DNA of 64,000 nt, taken from Bacteroidales bacterium. GTDB taxonomy: Bacteria; Bacteroidota; Bacteroidia; Bacteroidales; F082. Below, in pieces: positions 9,845 through 17,608 of this stretch (position 1 is its first letter; each line of letters begins with the position of its first letter). The stretch lies in contig JAFWRA010000141.1 of assembly GCA_017508895.1 (NCBI GenBank), positions 8,608 through 72,607 of the forward strand, given 5' to 3'. The notes under the pieces are model-generated. The model worked only from the letters and a program-made list of their open reading frames with translations, ran no database searches and had not been told where the DNA came from. A program made the position numbers and the translations under genes.

Positions 9845-9926
9845 GTAATCGTAAAACTACTGAGTTTGGTGCATCAACAATATGCGACGGCATGTATCGA
9901 TAAAGCCCGTCTTAGGCGGGCTTTAC
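9845..9926 (+). ncRNA. Candidate small RNA, possibly antisense to the TonB-operon leader
   Basis: A transcript started at the 9810-9840 promoter and ended at the GC-rich hairpin 9902-9924 would be about 80 nucleotides and non-coding. Its positions 9848-9866 match plus-strand positions 8647-8665 at 17 of 19 bases. Because the TonB operon is read from the minus strand, that segment is complementary to its mRNA about 21-39 nucleotides upstream of the start codon: 11 contiguous pairs, 2 mismatches, 6 more pairs. Promoter, terminator and target site are seen. Existence as an RNA and regulation are inference. A shared protein-binding site is the main alternative. Confidence 0.4.
9902..9924. terminator. 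Hairpin terminator between convergent transcripts
   Basis: Eight-base-pair stem AAAGCCCG/CGGGCTTT with a seven-base loop. It overlaps the last codon of aroF on the minus strand and would also end the candidate small RNA on the plus strand. The T-tracts on both sides are short, so efficiency is uncertain. Confidence 0.55.
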
Positions 9927-11167
9927 TCGTTGTCACCTTCCATAATACAACTTTGCCGCTCAATGGAAGCCTGATGGATGGCTTCGAAAACCTCAACGAT
10001 TAATGAATCGGGCAAACCCAAATCGATGCCTGTGGCGACATGGTCAGCCAGAATCTTTTTCCAGCGGTCCATCTGCACCACGGTGACGTTGTTACGCTTC
10101 TTGTATTCACCAATTTGCGCACTCACCTCCATACGTCGTGCCAGAAGTTGAATCAGTTCACTGTCAATATCATCAATCTCGCCACGAAGTCCGGCCAAGT
10201 CGCGTTCCACATTACCCGACTGCTTTGATCGGAATGTCAAGTTGGCCAGCAACTGCTTTAACGCTTCGGGGGTGATTTGCTGTTTGGCATCGGTCAAAGC
10301 TTCTTCAGGATGGATATGACATTCTATCATTAATCCATCAGTGGCTAAGTCGAGGGCTTTTTGTGCTGTGGCTTGCAGCAGTTCGCGGTTGCCGCAGATG
10401 TGGCTCACATCGGTGATGAGCGGTACATTCAATCGCTGCGTCAGCTCAATGGGAATCTCCCACATGGGGAAGTTGCGGTAAGGCGACTCTTTATAATAAG
10501 CGAAACCACGATGGATGGCGGCCAGTTGAGTCAAGCCAGCCTTCTGGAACCGCTCGAAAGCCCCCACCCATAAGTTAAGGTCGGGCGAGACTGGGTTTTT
10601 GATGAACATGGGGATGTCAACGCCACGCAGTGCGTCAGCCAATTGTTGCACCGAGAACGGGTTGACTACCGTGCGGGCACCAATCCAAAGTGCATCGACG
10701 TCGTATTTCAGAGCCAATTCGACATGTTCTGGTGTAGCAACTTCAGTAATGATGGGCAAGCCTGTCTCTTGCTTCGCTTCGCGGAGCCAGACGAGGCCTT
10801 GCTCTCCCCTACCCTCGAAGGCATCGGGGCGTGTGCGGGGCTTCCAGATGCCACCGCGGAGCATCGTCACCTCAGGGATTTTGGATAGGGCTTGCGCCGT
10901 GGCGAGGATTTGGTCTTCGCTTTCTACGCTGCAGGGGCCAGCGATGATTATCGGTTCTTCGTTTGTAAAAGCAGGGGATGAATCCACCTGCTTAATGTCC
11001 TGCGTCCCTACGGGACTGGGCGAAACCCCGTAGGGGTGACGGACATTAAGCAGGTTGTGAAACTCCTGCTCACAACCAACTACCGACTCTGAAGAAACCC
11101 CGTAGGGGTGATAGGAATCCGCCTCGTCAATCCCTAAATGCATATCGTTCGTCATACTCGATTCCAT
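9923..11167 (-). CDS. aroF: Bifunctional DAHP synthase/chorismate mutase with element-derived N-terminus
   Basis: Entry enzyme of aromatic amino acid synthesis fused to chorismate mutase. The DAHP synthase part (about 68-325) shows IIIAGPCSVES, MLRGGIWKPRTRPDAFEG, MFIKNPVSPD, AAIHRGF and DVSHICGN. A type II chorismate mutase helical domain follows (about 330-405: LRGEIDDIDSELIQLLARRMEVSAQIGEYK). The first ~65 residues are not family sequence: they are encoded by a REP-like palindromic element and contain HPYGVS twice. The ATG at 11167 lies inside the 3' end of the RAYT gene, in another frame, so translation may be coupled. Met5 (11155), Met9 (11143) or an internal GTG/TTG are alternative starts. 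The enzyme domains are intact. Confidence 0.93.
   Translation of the reverse strand: MESSMTNDMHLGIDEADSYHPYGVSSESVVGCEQEFHNLLNVRHPYGVSPSPVGTQDIKQVDSSPAFTNEEPIIIAGPCSVESEDQILATAQALSKIPEVTMLRGGIWKPRTRPDAFEGRGEQGLVWLREAKQETGLPIITEVATPEHVELALKYDVDALWIGARTVVNPFSVQQLADALRGVDIPMFIKNPVSPDLNLWVGAFERFQKAGLTQLAAIHRGFAYYKESPYRNFPMWEIPIELTQRLNVPLITDVSHICGNRELLQATAQKALDLATDGLMIECHIHPEEALTDAKQQITPEALKQLLANLTFRSKQSGNVERDLAGLRGEIDDIDSELIQLLARRMEVSAQIGEYKKRNNVTVVQMDRWKKILADHVATGIDLGLPDSLIVEVFEAIHQASIERQSCIMEGDNE
10986..11109. repeat. REP-like compound palindrome inside the 5' part of aroF
   Basis: A perfect 15-base inverted repeat (ACCTGCTTAATGTCC at 10986-11000, complement at 11041-11055) encloses two small hairpins, GTCCC-TAC-GGGAC (11004-11016) and ACCCC-GTA-GGGGT (11025-11037). 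It is followed by a GGTTGTGA/TCACAACC hairpin (11053-11077) and a second ACCCC-GTA-GGGGT (11097-11109). This is the architecture of REP/BIME elements mobilised by RAYT transposases, and such a gene lies directly next to it. It is translated in frame as part of aroF. Confidence 0.75.
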
Positions 11168-11582
11168 ACGCTTTCAACGTTTCGCAATATTCGTCATGAT
11201 ACGATTTCACTTTATGATGCTCAGCCTGACCGAAAATGTATTTTGTAGTCCGTTCCATCAATGATGGGCTAACACTGAAAGCACCATAACCCTCCTGCCA
11301 TTGGAATGGCTCATAATACGTATTCACCGTTTTCAACCACTTGCTACTTTTTGCCTTGATGACTCGCACAAAATCTGACATGGCAACCGTCTTCGGCAAC
11401 GTCATTAAAATATGAATATGATCAGCAACACCACCAACAGCAAATGGTATAGAGCCTTCACTGCGGATAATGCCACCTATATATTCAAACACACAACTTA
11501 AATCTTCCTCACGCATTACGATGCCCGTGCTTTTCGTGTGAAAAACCACATGTGTGTATAACTGGGTATATGTATTAGCCAT
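11127..11582 (-). CDS. REP-associated tyrosine transposase (RAYT, IS200-like)
   Basis: 151 residues, a single-domain Y1 HUH transposase. It has the HUH motif ADHIHILMTLP, the region MSDFVRVIKAKSSKWLK, and the catalytic-tyrosine helix TKYIFGQAEHHKVKSYHDEY, ending GIEYDERYAFRD as in many Bacteroidota IS200-like proteins. I chose the ATG at 11582 (MANTYTQLYTHVVFHTK), which fits the family; an upstream Met would add 27 unlike residues. There are no IS ends or left/right hairpins of an IS200 element around it. Instead a REP-like palindrome sits immediately downstream, so it is probably a stationary RAYT acting on REP sequences. It overlaps the aroF start, and its promoter is the only one seen upstream of aroF. 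Confidence 0.88.
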   Translation of the reverse strand: MANTYTQLYTHVVFHTKSTGIVMREEDLSCVFEYIGGIIRSEGSIPFAVGGVADHIHILMTLPKTVAMSDFVRVIKAKSSKWLKTVNTYYEPFQWQEGYGAFSVSPSLMERTTKYIFGQAEHHKVKSYHDEYCETLKAYGIEYDERYAFRD

Positions 11583-11591
11583 AATGATTTG

Positions 11592-11599
11592 CAAAAGTA
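11592..11599 (-). promoter_or_regulatory. -7 element upstream of RAYT and aroF
   Basis: TACTTTTG on the minus strand ten bases before the RAYT start codon; the upstream TTG element is weak. Since RAYT and aroF overlap, this promoter probably serves both. The short distance suggests a nearly leaderless RAYT message. Confidence 0.4.
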
Positions 11600-11631
11600 C
11601 AACATTTTCAAACCTGCATTGCATTTTTTTG

Positions 11632-11639
11632 TAACTTTG
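11632..11639 (+). promoter_or_regulatory. -7 element of the asnS promoter
   Basis: TAACTTTG, a perfect TAnnTTTG match, 41 bases upstream of the asnS start codon and divergent from the RAYT promoter. The upstream element is poor. Confidence 0.45.
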
Positions 11640-11679
11640 CACATTATTTATATAACGCAACAAATAAAATCAACATACC

Positions 11680-13119
11680 GTGAAAAGAGTAGAAATCAAG
11701 CAAGCCTTGCAGATGCAAGCCTCTGACAATGAGATTACTGTAATGGGCTGGGTGCGCAACAAGCGCGGCAGCAAGAACGTGGCCTTCATCGCCCTCAACG
11801 ACGGCTCCACCATCAACAACCTTCAGTTGGTCGTCGACCTGAACGTCATCCCCGAAGAAAAACTGGCCTTAATGCATGCCGGTGCCTCACTTTGGGCCAA
11901 GGGTGTCCTTGTCGCCTCAATGGGCAGCGGCCAAGCTGTGGAGCTTTCCGTGAAGGAGATCGGCTTGTTCGGTCCCGCCAACCCCGACGAATATCCGTTG
12001 CAACCCAAGAAACATTCCTTGGAGTTCCTGCGCGACATCGCCCACTTGCGTTTCCGCACCAACACTTTCGGTGCCGTCATGCGTCTGCGTCACGCCATGG
12101 TGTTTGCCATCCATAAGTTCTTCACCGAGCGAGGCTTCTACAACATTCACACGCCACTCATCACGGCATCAGACTGCGAAGGCGCTGGCGAGATGTTCCA
12201 GGTGACCACCTTGGACCTCAACAACCCGCCCCGCGATGAACAAGGCAATGTTGACTACAAGCAAGATTTCTTCGGCAAGTCGACCAACCTCACCGTTTCG
12301 GGTCAGCTCGAAGGCGAGTTGGCAGCCACAGCATTGGGCAAGATTTACACCTTTGGTCCGACCTTCCGCGCCGAGAACTCCAACACCACACGTCACCTGG
12401 CCGAGTTCTGGATGATCGAACCTGAGATGGCTTTCTACGACATCAACGACAACATGGACCTCGCCGAGGAGATGCTGAAATACTTGATCCAATACGCTTT
12501 GGACAACAACATGGACGACCTCCAGTTCCTCAGCAAGCGCCTGCAAGACGAAGAGAAGGGCAAGAAAGAGGAAGACAAGTCGATGGAGCTCATCAGCAAG
12601 TTGCACTTTGTGCTGGAGCATGAGTTTGTCCGTCTAACTTATACAGAGGCCATCGACATCCTGCGCAACTCCAACTACAACAAGAAGGGCAAGTTCCAGT
12701 ATCCCGTCACGGGTTGGGGCATCGACCTGCAGTCGGAGCACGAGCGTTACCTCGTCGAAAAGCACTTCAAGAAACCTGTCATCCTGACAGACTACCCGAA
12801 GGAAATCAAAGCCTTCTACATGAAGCAGAACGAAGACGGCAAGACCGTCCGCGCCATGGACGTGCTCTTCCCCGGCATCGGTGAAATCATCGGAGGTTCA
12901 GAGCGTGAGACCGATATTAATAAGATCCTCGACCGCATGCACGAGGTCGGCATCCCTGAGGAATCCATGAACTGGTACCTCGACAGCCGTCGCTTCGGCT
13001 CGGTGCCGCATTCGGGCTACGGCCTCGGTTTCGAGCGTCTGCTGCTCTTCATCACCGGCATGACCAACATCCGCGACGTCATCCCGTTCCCGAGAACACC
13101 GAAGAACTGCCTATATTAA
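11680..13119 (+). CDS. asnS: Asparaginyl-tRNA synthetase
   Basis: 479 residues, a class IIb synthetase charging tRNA-Asn. The N-terminal OB-fold anticodon-binding domain (about 1-105) contains [23 protein letters not shown]. The catalytic core carries [28 protein letters not shown] (motif 2 region) and [30 protein letters not shown] (motif 3) at the C-terminus. The AENSNT and HLAEFWM stretches separate it from aspartyl enzymes. The start codon is GTG at 11680, because no ATG is placed to give the normal N-terminus. Length fits the family. Its stop codon is followed at once by a palindromic spacer and rpoN. Confidence 0.97.
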   Translation: MKRVEIKQALQMQASDNEITVMGWVRNKRGSKNVAFIALNDGSTINNLQLVVDLNVIPEEKLALMHAGASLWAKGVLVASMGSGQAVELSVKEIGLFGPANPDEYPLQPKKHSLEFLRDIAHLRFRTNTFGAVMRLRHAMVFAIHKFFTERGFYNIHTPLITASDCEGAGEMFQVTTLDLNNPPRDEQGNVDYKQDFFGKSTNLTVSGQLEGELAATALGKIYTFGPTFRAENSNTTRHLAEFWMIEPEMAFYDINDNMDLAEEMLKYLIQYALDNNMDDLQFLSKRLQDEEKGKKEEDKSMELISKLHFVLEHEFVRLTYTEAIDILRNSNYNKKGKFQYPVTGWGIDLQSEHERYLVEKHFKKPVILTDYPKEIKAFYMKQNEDGKTVRAMDVLFPGIGEIIGGSERETDINKILDRMHEVGIPEESMNWYLDSRRFGSVPHSGYGLGFERLLLFITGMTNIRDVIPFPRTPKNCLY

Positions 13120-13120
13120 T

Positions 13121-13192
13121 GCAGAATGAAGAATGCAGAATGCAGAATTATAATAGTGACAAACGATTCTGCATTCTACATTCTACATTCAT
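13121..13192. repeat. Short-period palindromic spacer between asnS and rpoN
   Basis: Several copies of the 7-base period GAATGCA/GCAGAAT on the left half and their complements (ATTCTGCATTC, CTACATTC) on the right half, so the RNA would fold into a long imperfect hairpin. A related ATTCTGCATTCAGCATTC run occurs in frame inside the T9SS gene at 28363-28409. The stretch is open in the rpoN frame but does not look like protein. Confidence 0.6.
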
Positions 13193-13202
13193 AATTCAAC
13201 AG

Positions 13203-14705
13203 ATGATGAACAACCAACGATTGACTCAAACCCAGCGGCAGGAATTGAAGCTTTCGCCGCAGCAGATCCAGCTAATGAAGCTGTTGCAACTGCCATTAAT
13301 TGAACTCGAGCAACGCATCAAGGAGGAGATGGAGATCAACCCCGCCTTGGAAGACTCCCATGAGAACGATTATGAGGACAACGAGCCAATCAACGACGAC
13401 AACAGCGACGAAGGCGAAAACGACGACTACAACGACGACGAGATTAACTTCAGCAAAGACGATGAGTTTGACATCAATGACTACCTTCCTGAAGAAGACC
13501 GCGACGACTACTCCTATAAGTTGCAAGCCAACAACTACAGCAGCGATGATGATCCGTATGAAGCTCCCATCGTCAACGAAGAGACTTTCCAAGACTATCT
13601 GAACCAACAACTTGCCTACCGCGACCTGACAGACAAGCAACTTGAAATCGGGGAATACATCATAGGCAACCTTGACGACAACGGCTACCTCAACCGTCCT
13701 GTACCTAACATCGCTGACGACCTGCTGTTCACCATGAACCTCTCGGCTTCTGAAGATGAGGTTAATGAAGTACTGAAAATTGTGCAGGAGCTCGACCCGC
13801 CCGGCATCGCCGCCCGCGACCTACAAGAATGCCTGTTGATACAACTGAAAAGACTCCAAGAAGAAAATCCATATAACGACTACAGCCTATCCATCACCAT
13901 CGTCAAAGACTATTTCGAGGAGTTCACCAAGAAACATTACGACAAGATTGCAAAGAAGTTGGAAGTCAGCAACCGTGAGCTGAAAGCCGCTTTGGACGAA
14001 ATCCTAAAACTCAACCCGAAGCCCGCCGACGCTTCCAGCTCTGGTTCAAAAAACATCCATTACATCACGCCCGACTTCTTTGTGTATATCAGAGACGGGA
14101 AAGTTGAACTCTCTTTGGACGGCAGAAACACACCTGAATTGCACATCAGCAAGTCGTACATCAAGATGCTGGAGGAATTCTCGAACAGCAAAGACAACAG
14201 GAGCAAGCAGGAAGCTGTGCAGTTTGTAAAACAGAAAATCGATGCGGCCAAATGGTTCATCGATGCCATCAATCAAAGGCAGAACACCTTGTATATCACC
14301 ATGAAAGCCATCGTTGACATCCAAGAAGAATATTTCCTCACCGGCGACGAGACCAAACTCAAACCCATGATTCTGAAGGATGTAGCCGACAAGATTGGCT
14401 TGGACATTTCCACCGTGTCACGCGTGGCCAACAGCAAATATGTGCAGACACCTTATGGTACTTTCCTGCTCAAGTTTTTCTTCAGCGAAGGCATCACCAA
14501 CGACGAAGGCGAAGAGGTCTCGACCCGCGAAATCAAGAAAATCCTGAAAGACGCTGTGGAGAATGAAGACAAGGCCAACCCGATGACCGACGAACAACTG
14601 ATGGTGGTCCTGAAAGAAAAAGGCTATCCCATTGCACGCCGAACGGTGGCGAAATACAGGGAACAACTCGGGATTCCTGTAGGTAGGATGAGAAAGAAAA
14701 TGTAA
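13203..14705 (+). CDS. rpoN: RNA polymerase sigma-54 factor
   Basis: About 500 residues. Region I is the glutamine-rich activator-interacting segment (RLTQTQRQELKLSPQQIQLMKLLQLPLIELEQRIKEEMEINPALE). Region II is very acidic (about residues 40-95, many Asp/Glu/Asn). Next comes the core-binding domain (LDPPGIAARDLQECLLIQL), the HTH (KDVADKIGLDISTVSRVANSKYVQTPYGTFLLKFFFSEG) and the RpoN box ARRTVAKYREQLGIPVGRMRKK at the end. I chose ATG 13203 (13206 is equally possible), since the 28 upstream codons are repeat DNA. Sigma-54 needs AAA+ activators; none is encoded in this window. Confidence 0.96.
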   Translation: MMNNQRLTQTQRQELKLSPQQIQLMKLLQLPLIELEQRIKEEMEINPALEDSHENDYEDNEPINDDNSDEGENDDYNDDEINFSKDDEFDINDYLPEEDRDDYSYKLQANNYSSDDDPYEAPIVNEETFQDYLNQQLAYRDLTDKQLEIGEYIIGNLDDNGYLNRPVPNIADDLLFTMNLSASEDEVNEVLKIVQELDPPGIAARDLQECLLIQLKRLQEENPYNDYSLSITIVKDYFEEFTKKHYDKIAKKLEVSNRELKAALDEILKLNPKPADASSSGSKNIHYITPDFFVYIRDGKVELSLDGRNTPELHISKSYIKMLEEFSNSKDNRSKQEAVQFVKQKIDAAKWFIDAINQRQNTLYITMKAIVDIQEEYFLTGDETKLKPMILKDVADKIGLDISTVSRVANSKYVQTPYGTFLLKFFFSEGITNDEGEEVSTREIKKILKDAVENEDKANPMTDEQLMVVLKEKGYPIARRTVAKYREQLGIPVGRMRKKM

Positions 14706-14711
14706 CTTTAC

Positions 14712-14788
14712 GGGGATTACATATCCCAGTTCCGTTCGGCCGGACTTGCAATTCGCTCGAACTATACGAACTATAATAATTCGGTAAC
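14712..14788. repeat. Degenerate copy of the palindrome-rich cassette
   Basis: After rpoN, TTACGGGGATTACATATCCC forms a GGGAT/ATCCC hairpin, followed by CCG-TTCGGCCGG and CGAACTATACGAACTAT half-palindromes. The first part is the same motif as TTACGGGGATTGCAAATCCCC at 62459-62477 and 63547-63565, so this appears to be an eroded relative of the right-edge cassette. It may act as the rpoN terminator. Confidence 0.45.
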
Positions 14789-14806
14789 TTTATCGTTTTT
14801 ATCATT

Positions 14807-16315
14807 GTGAAAACGAATCTCTATACAAACAAAAAACGTTGGAAATGGGCTTTGGCAGTCATCGCCTTGCTCATCATTGGCGTCTCTTTGTGGTATACCA
14901 ACCACTTGGTGAAATCCATTGCACAGCAGGAAGTCAAGCAAGTGAAGATGTGGGCCGCGGCCATGGAGCAGCACGCAGTGATGATGAAGTCGACGGAAGA
15001 GTTTTTTAATAAGGTGAACGAACAGGAACAGCTTCGTGTCGACCTTTTGGCTAACGCCTATCGCCGTATCATGGACATCTCATCCAACGAAAACACGGCC
15101 ATCTATCTCGAAATCTTACAAAACAACATCAGTATCCCCTTGGTACTCACCGATGGAAAAGGCAACATCTTATCGTGCAACAACCTTCCTCCCGACCAAG
15201 AAGGAAAAACGGTCTTTGATGCTGAGATGAAACGTGCCTACTCGAAATTTCCGCCTATCAAAATCGACCCAGGCTATGGCATCGTGCAATATCTCTATTA
15301 CAACGAGTCAAGAATCTATACTGACTTGAAGGCCGTTCTGGAAGACATGAGCGACCACTTCATGGAGGAAATCACGCTTAACTCGATGGGCGTTCCCGTC
15401 ATTGTCACAAACGAAGACCAAACCCAAATTCTCAATTTCGGCAACCTCGACTCTTTACTCATGCAGGACACCAACTATGTCAAGCAACAGTTGGAAATCA
15501 TGCGCGACGAGAACGATCCCCTCCAAATCGAATTCATGAACAAAGGCAAAGCCACCATCTTCTATCGCACAACAGACTTGGTCCAGCAAATGCGCTACTA
15601 TCCTGTCATTCAATTTGTTGTATTTGCTTTATTCTTATTGATTGCCTATCTGCTCTTTAGCTACGCCCGTCGTTCGGAACAGAATCAGGTATGGGCAGGT
15701 ATGGCTAAGGAAACCGCACACCAATTGGGCACACCGCTCTCCTCACTGATGGGTTGGATTGAACTGCTGAAGATGCAAGAGGAACCTTTTGTGGGCACAC
15801 ATGAGATGGAGAAAGATATCGAACGCCTGCAAATCGTCACCGACCGCTTCTCGAAAATCGGCTCCGTTCCCGTACCTGAGCCAACCGACATCAACTACCT
15901 CATCCGCGACACGATGGACTACCTACAAAAGCGGTTTTCCAAAAAGTTCGAATTTGAGATTAATTTGCCCGAAGGTGAATTAATCATGCCGTTGATTCCC
16001 TCCCTATTCCGTTGGGTACTCGAAAACCTGACCAAAAACGCTGTTGATGCCATGGGCGACCACGGCAAAATCACCCTCGACCTTATTGACGATGGCGACC
16101 ACATTCACATAGACCTGAACGACACGGGCAAAGGCATCCCGAAGTCACAAATCAAGCAGGTGTTTAATCCAGGCTTCACCAGTAAGAAACGTGGCTGGGG
16201 CTTGGGGCTCTCACTTGCCAAGCGCATCATCGAGGACTACCACAAGGGCAAAATTTTCGTAAAATCATCAGTGGTAGGCGAAGGAACCACTTTTAGAATT
16301 ACGCTAAATAAATAA
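14807..16315 (+). CDS. Membrane sensor histidine kinase, orphan
   Basis: 502 residues. Two transmembrane helices (about 13-30 and 264-286) flank an extracytoplasmic sensor region of ~230 residues (coiled N-terminal part, then a PAS/Cache-like section around SIPLVLTDGKGNILSCNNLP). The cytoplasmic kinase has the H-box KETAHQLGTPLSSLMGW (His305), N-box LENLTKNAVDAM, G1 DTGKGIP and F/G2 FNPGFTSKKRGWGLGLSLAKRI. The start is GTG at 14807. No response regulator is adjacent, and its neighbours are rpoN and queA, so it is an orphan kinase; partner and signal unknown. No HAMP domain is apparent. Confidence 0.93.
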   Translation: MKTNLYTNKKRWKWALAVIALLIIGVSLWYTNHLVKSIAQQEVKQVKMWAAAMEQHAVMMKSTEEFFNKVNEQEQLRVDLLANAYRRIMDISSNENTAIYLEILQNNISIPLVLTDGKGNILSCNNLPPDQEGKTVFDAEMKRAYSKFPPIKIDPGYGIVQYLYYNESRIYTDLKAVLEDMSDHFMEEITLNSMGVPVIVTNEDQTQILNFGNLDSLLMQDTNYVKQQLEIMRDENDPLQIEFMNKGKATIFYRTTDLVQQMRYYPVIQFVVFALFLLIAYLLFSYARRSEQNQVWAGMAKETAHQLGTPLSSLMGWIELLKMQEEPFVGTHEMEKDIERLQIVTDRFSKIGSVPVPEPTDINYLIRDTMDYLQKRFSKKFEFEINLPEGELIMPLIPSLFRWVLENLTKNAVDAMGDHGKITLDLIDDGDHIHIDLNDTGKGIPKSQIKQVFNPGFTSKKRGWGLGLSLAKRIIEDYHKGKIFVKSSVVGEGTTFRITLNK

Positions 16316-16344
16316 TTAAAAACCAAACCTTTAAGAAAAAAAAC

Positions 16345-16375
16345 TTGACAAAACTTTTGTCCTGCATTATATTTG
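16345..16375 (+). promoter_or_regulatory. queA promoter
   Basis: TTG (16345-16347), 20 bases, TATATTTG (16368-16375): an ideal Bacteroidota promoter, 40 bases before the queA start codon. Confidence 0.65.
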
Positions 16376-16415
16376 CACGCTTCTTTAGAGCAAAAAATAG
16401 CAAACCTTACATACA

Positions 16416-17465
16416 ATGAAACTCTCACAATTTAAATTTAACCTGCCGAGCGAGCTGATTGCACTACAGCCATCACAAAACCGCGATGAAGCCCGCTTGA
16501 TGGTCGTTGACCGCAAGACTGGAAAAATCGAACACCGCATTTTCAAGGACCTGGTGGATTATGTTAAAGACGGCGATGTGTTTGTCATCAACAACACCAA
16601 GGTGTTTCCCGCCAAACTCTACGGCGAGAAGGAGAAAACTGGTGCTAAGATTGAAGTGTTGCTGCTCCGTGAGCTGGACCACGAGAGCCGCCTTTGGGAT
16701 GTGCTCGTCGACCCGGCCCGTAAAATCCGCATCGGCAATAAACTCTATTTCGGCGAAGGCGACGAACTGGTGGCCGAGGTCATCGACAACACCACCTCGC
16801 GCGGCCGCACGTTGCGTTTCCTCTACGACGGCACCTACGACGAGTTCAAGAAAACCCTTTCCGGACTCGGACATACCCCCATCCCGAAGGAACTCAATCG
16901 CGACGAACGCCCCGAAGACGCAGAAGACTTCCAGACCATTTATGCCAAAGTAGAGGGCGCCGTCTCTGCCCCTACCGCTGGCATGCACTTCAGCAAGATT
17001 TTGATGAAACGTTTGGAAATCGTTGGTGCCTCCTTCGCCGAGCTAACCCTGCATCCTGGCATGGGCAACTTCCGTGACATCGAAGTGGAAGACCTCACCA
17101 AGCACAAACCCGATTCGGAAGAGATGTACATCGACGAGGAATGCTGCACTCTGGTCAACGAGGCCAACGCACGCCACAACAATGTGTTTGCCGTGGGCAC
17201 CACCTCATTGAAGGCCCTTGAGACAGCCATGACCATCGGTGGCAAAATCAAGCCCTACAAAGGCTGGACGAACAAGTTCATCTTCCCGCCCTACACCTTC
17301 TCAGTGGCCAATTGTATGATTACCAACTTCCACCTGCCCAAATCGCCTATGATGATGGAAGTGGCAGCGTTTGCCGGCTACGACCTGCTCATGAAAGCCT
17401 ACAAGGAAGCTATTGCAGAGAAGTATCGTTTCTTCACTTATGGTGACGCGATGCTGATTATATAA
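16416..17465 (+). CDS. queA: S-adenosylmethionine:tRNA ribosyltransferase-isomerase
   Basis: 349 residues, the family length. It transfers and rearranges the ribosyl group of SAM onto 7-aminomethyl-7-deazaguanine in tRNA to form epoxyqueuosine. Family marks: [19 protein letters not shown] at the start, [77 protein letters not shown] and the ending with [44 protein letters not shown]. Complete, with its own promoter. No other queuosine gene is in this window. Confidence 0.97.
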   Translation: MKLSQFKFNLPSELIALQPSQNRDEARLMVVDRKTGKIEHRIFKDLVDYVKDGDVFVINNTKVFPAKLYGEKEKTGAKIEVLLLRELDHESRLWDVLVDPARKIRIGNKLYFGEGDELVAEVIDNTTSRGRTLRFLYDGTYDEFKKTLSGLGHTPIPKELNRDERPEDAEDFQTIYAKVEGAVSAPTAGMHFSKILMKRLEIVGASFAELTLHPGMGNFRDIEVEDLTKHKPDSEEMYIDEECCTLVNEANARHNNVFAVGTTSLKALETAMTIGGKIKPYKGWTNKFIFPPYTFSVANCMITNFHLPKSPMMMEVAAFAGYDLLMKAYKEAIAEKYRFFTYGDAMLII

Positions 17466-17538
17466 GCTGTTAGCTATTAGCTGCTAGCCATTAGCTTGCA
17501 GTGACGCTGCTAAAAGCTAATAGCTAACTGCTAACAGC
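17466..17538. terminator. Long hairpin of TTAGC repeats after queA
   Basis: Immediately after the queA stop, GCTGTTAGC (17466-17474) pairs with GCTAACAGC (17530-17538), and the arms continue with TATTAGCT/AGCTAATA. The interior repeats the TTAGC unit. It likely serves as a terminator or mRNA 3' barrier. It is followed by three TTGAATTTT-type repeats (about 17562-17600) that fill the spacer to glyS. Confidence 0.55.
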
Positions 17539-17608
17539 CAAACAAGCCAATAGCAACAAAACTTGAATTTTGAATTTTAAATCTTTGAATTTTAAATAAT
17601 TAACAATA

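Noticed and set aside
9902..9924. Riboswitch or attenuator for aroF
   Set aside because: The hairpin is at the 3' end of aroF, not in its leader; it fits a terminator better.
13121..13192. Possible CRISPR or attachment site from repeated GAATGCA units
   Set aside because: Units are only 7 bases, imperfect and without spacers; no cas gene or integrase is in the window. I saw no CRISPR array anywhere in the 64 kb.
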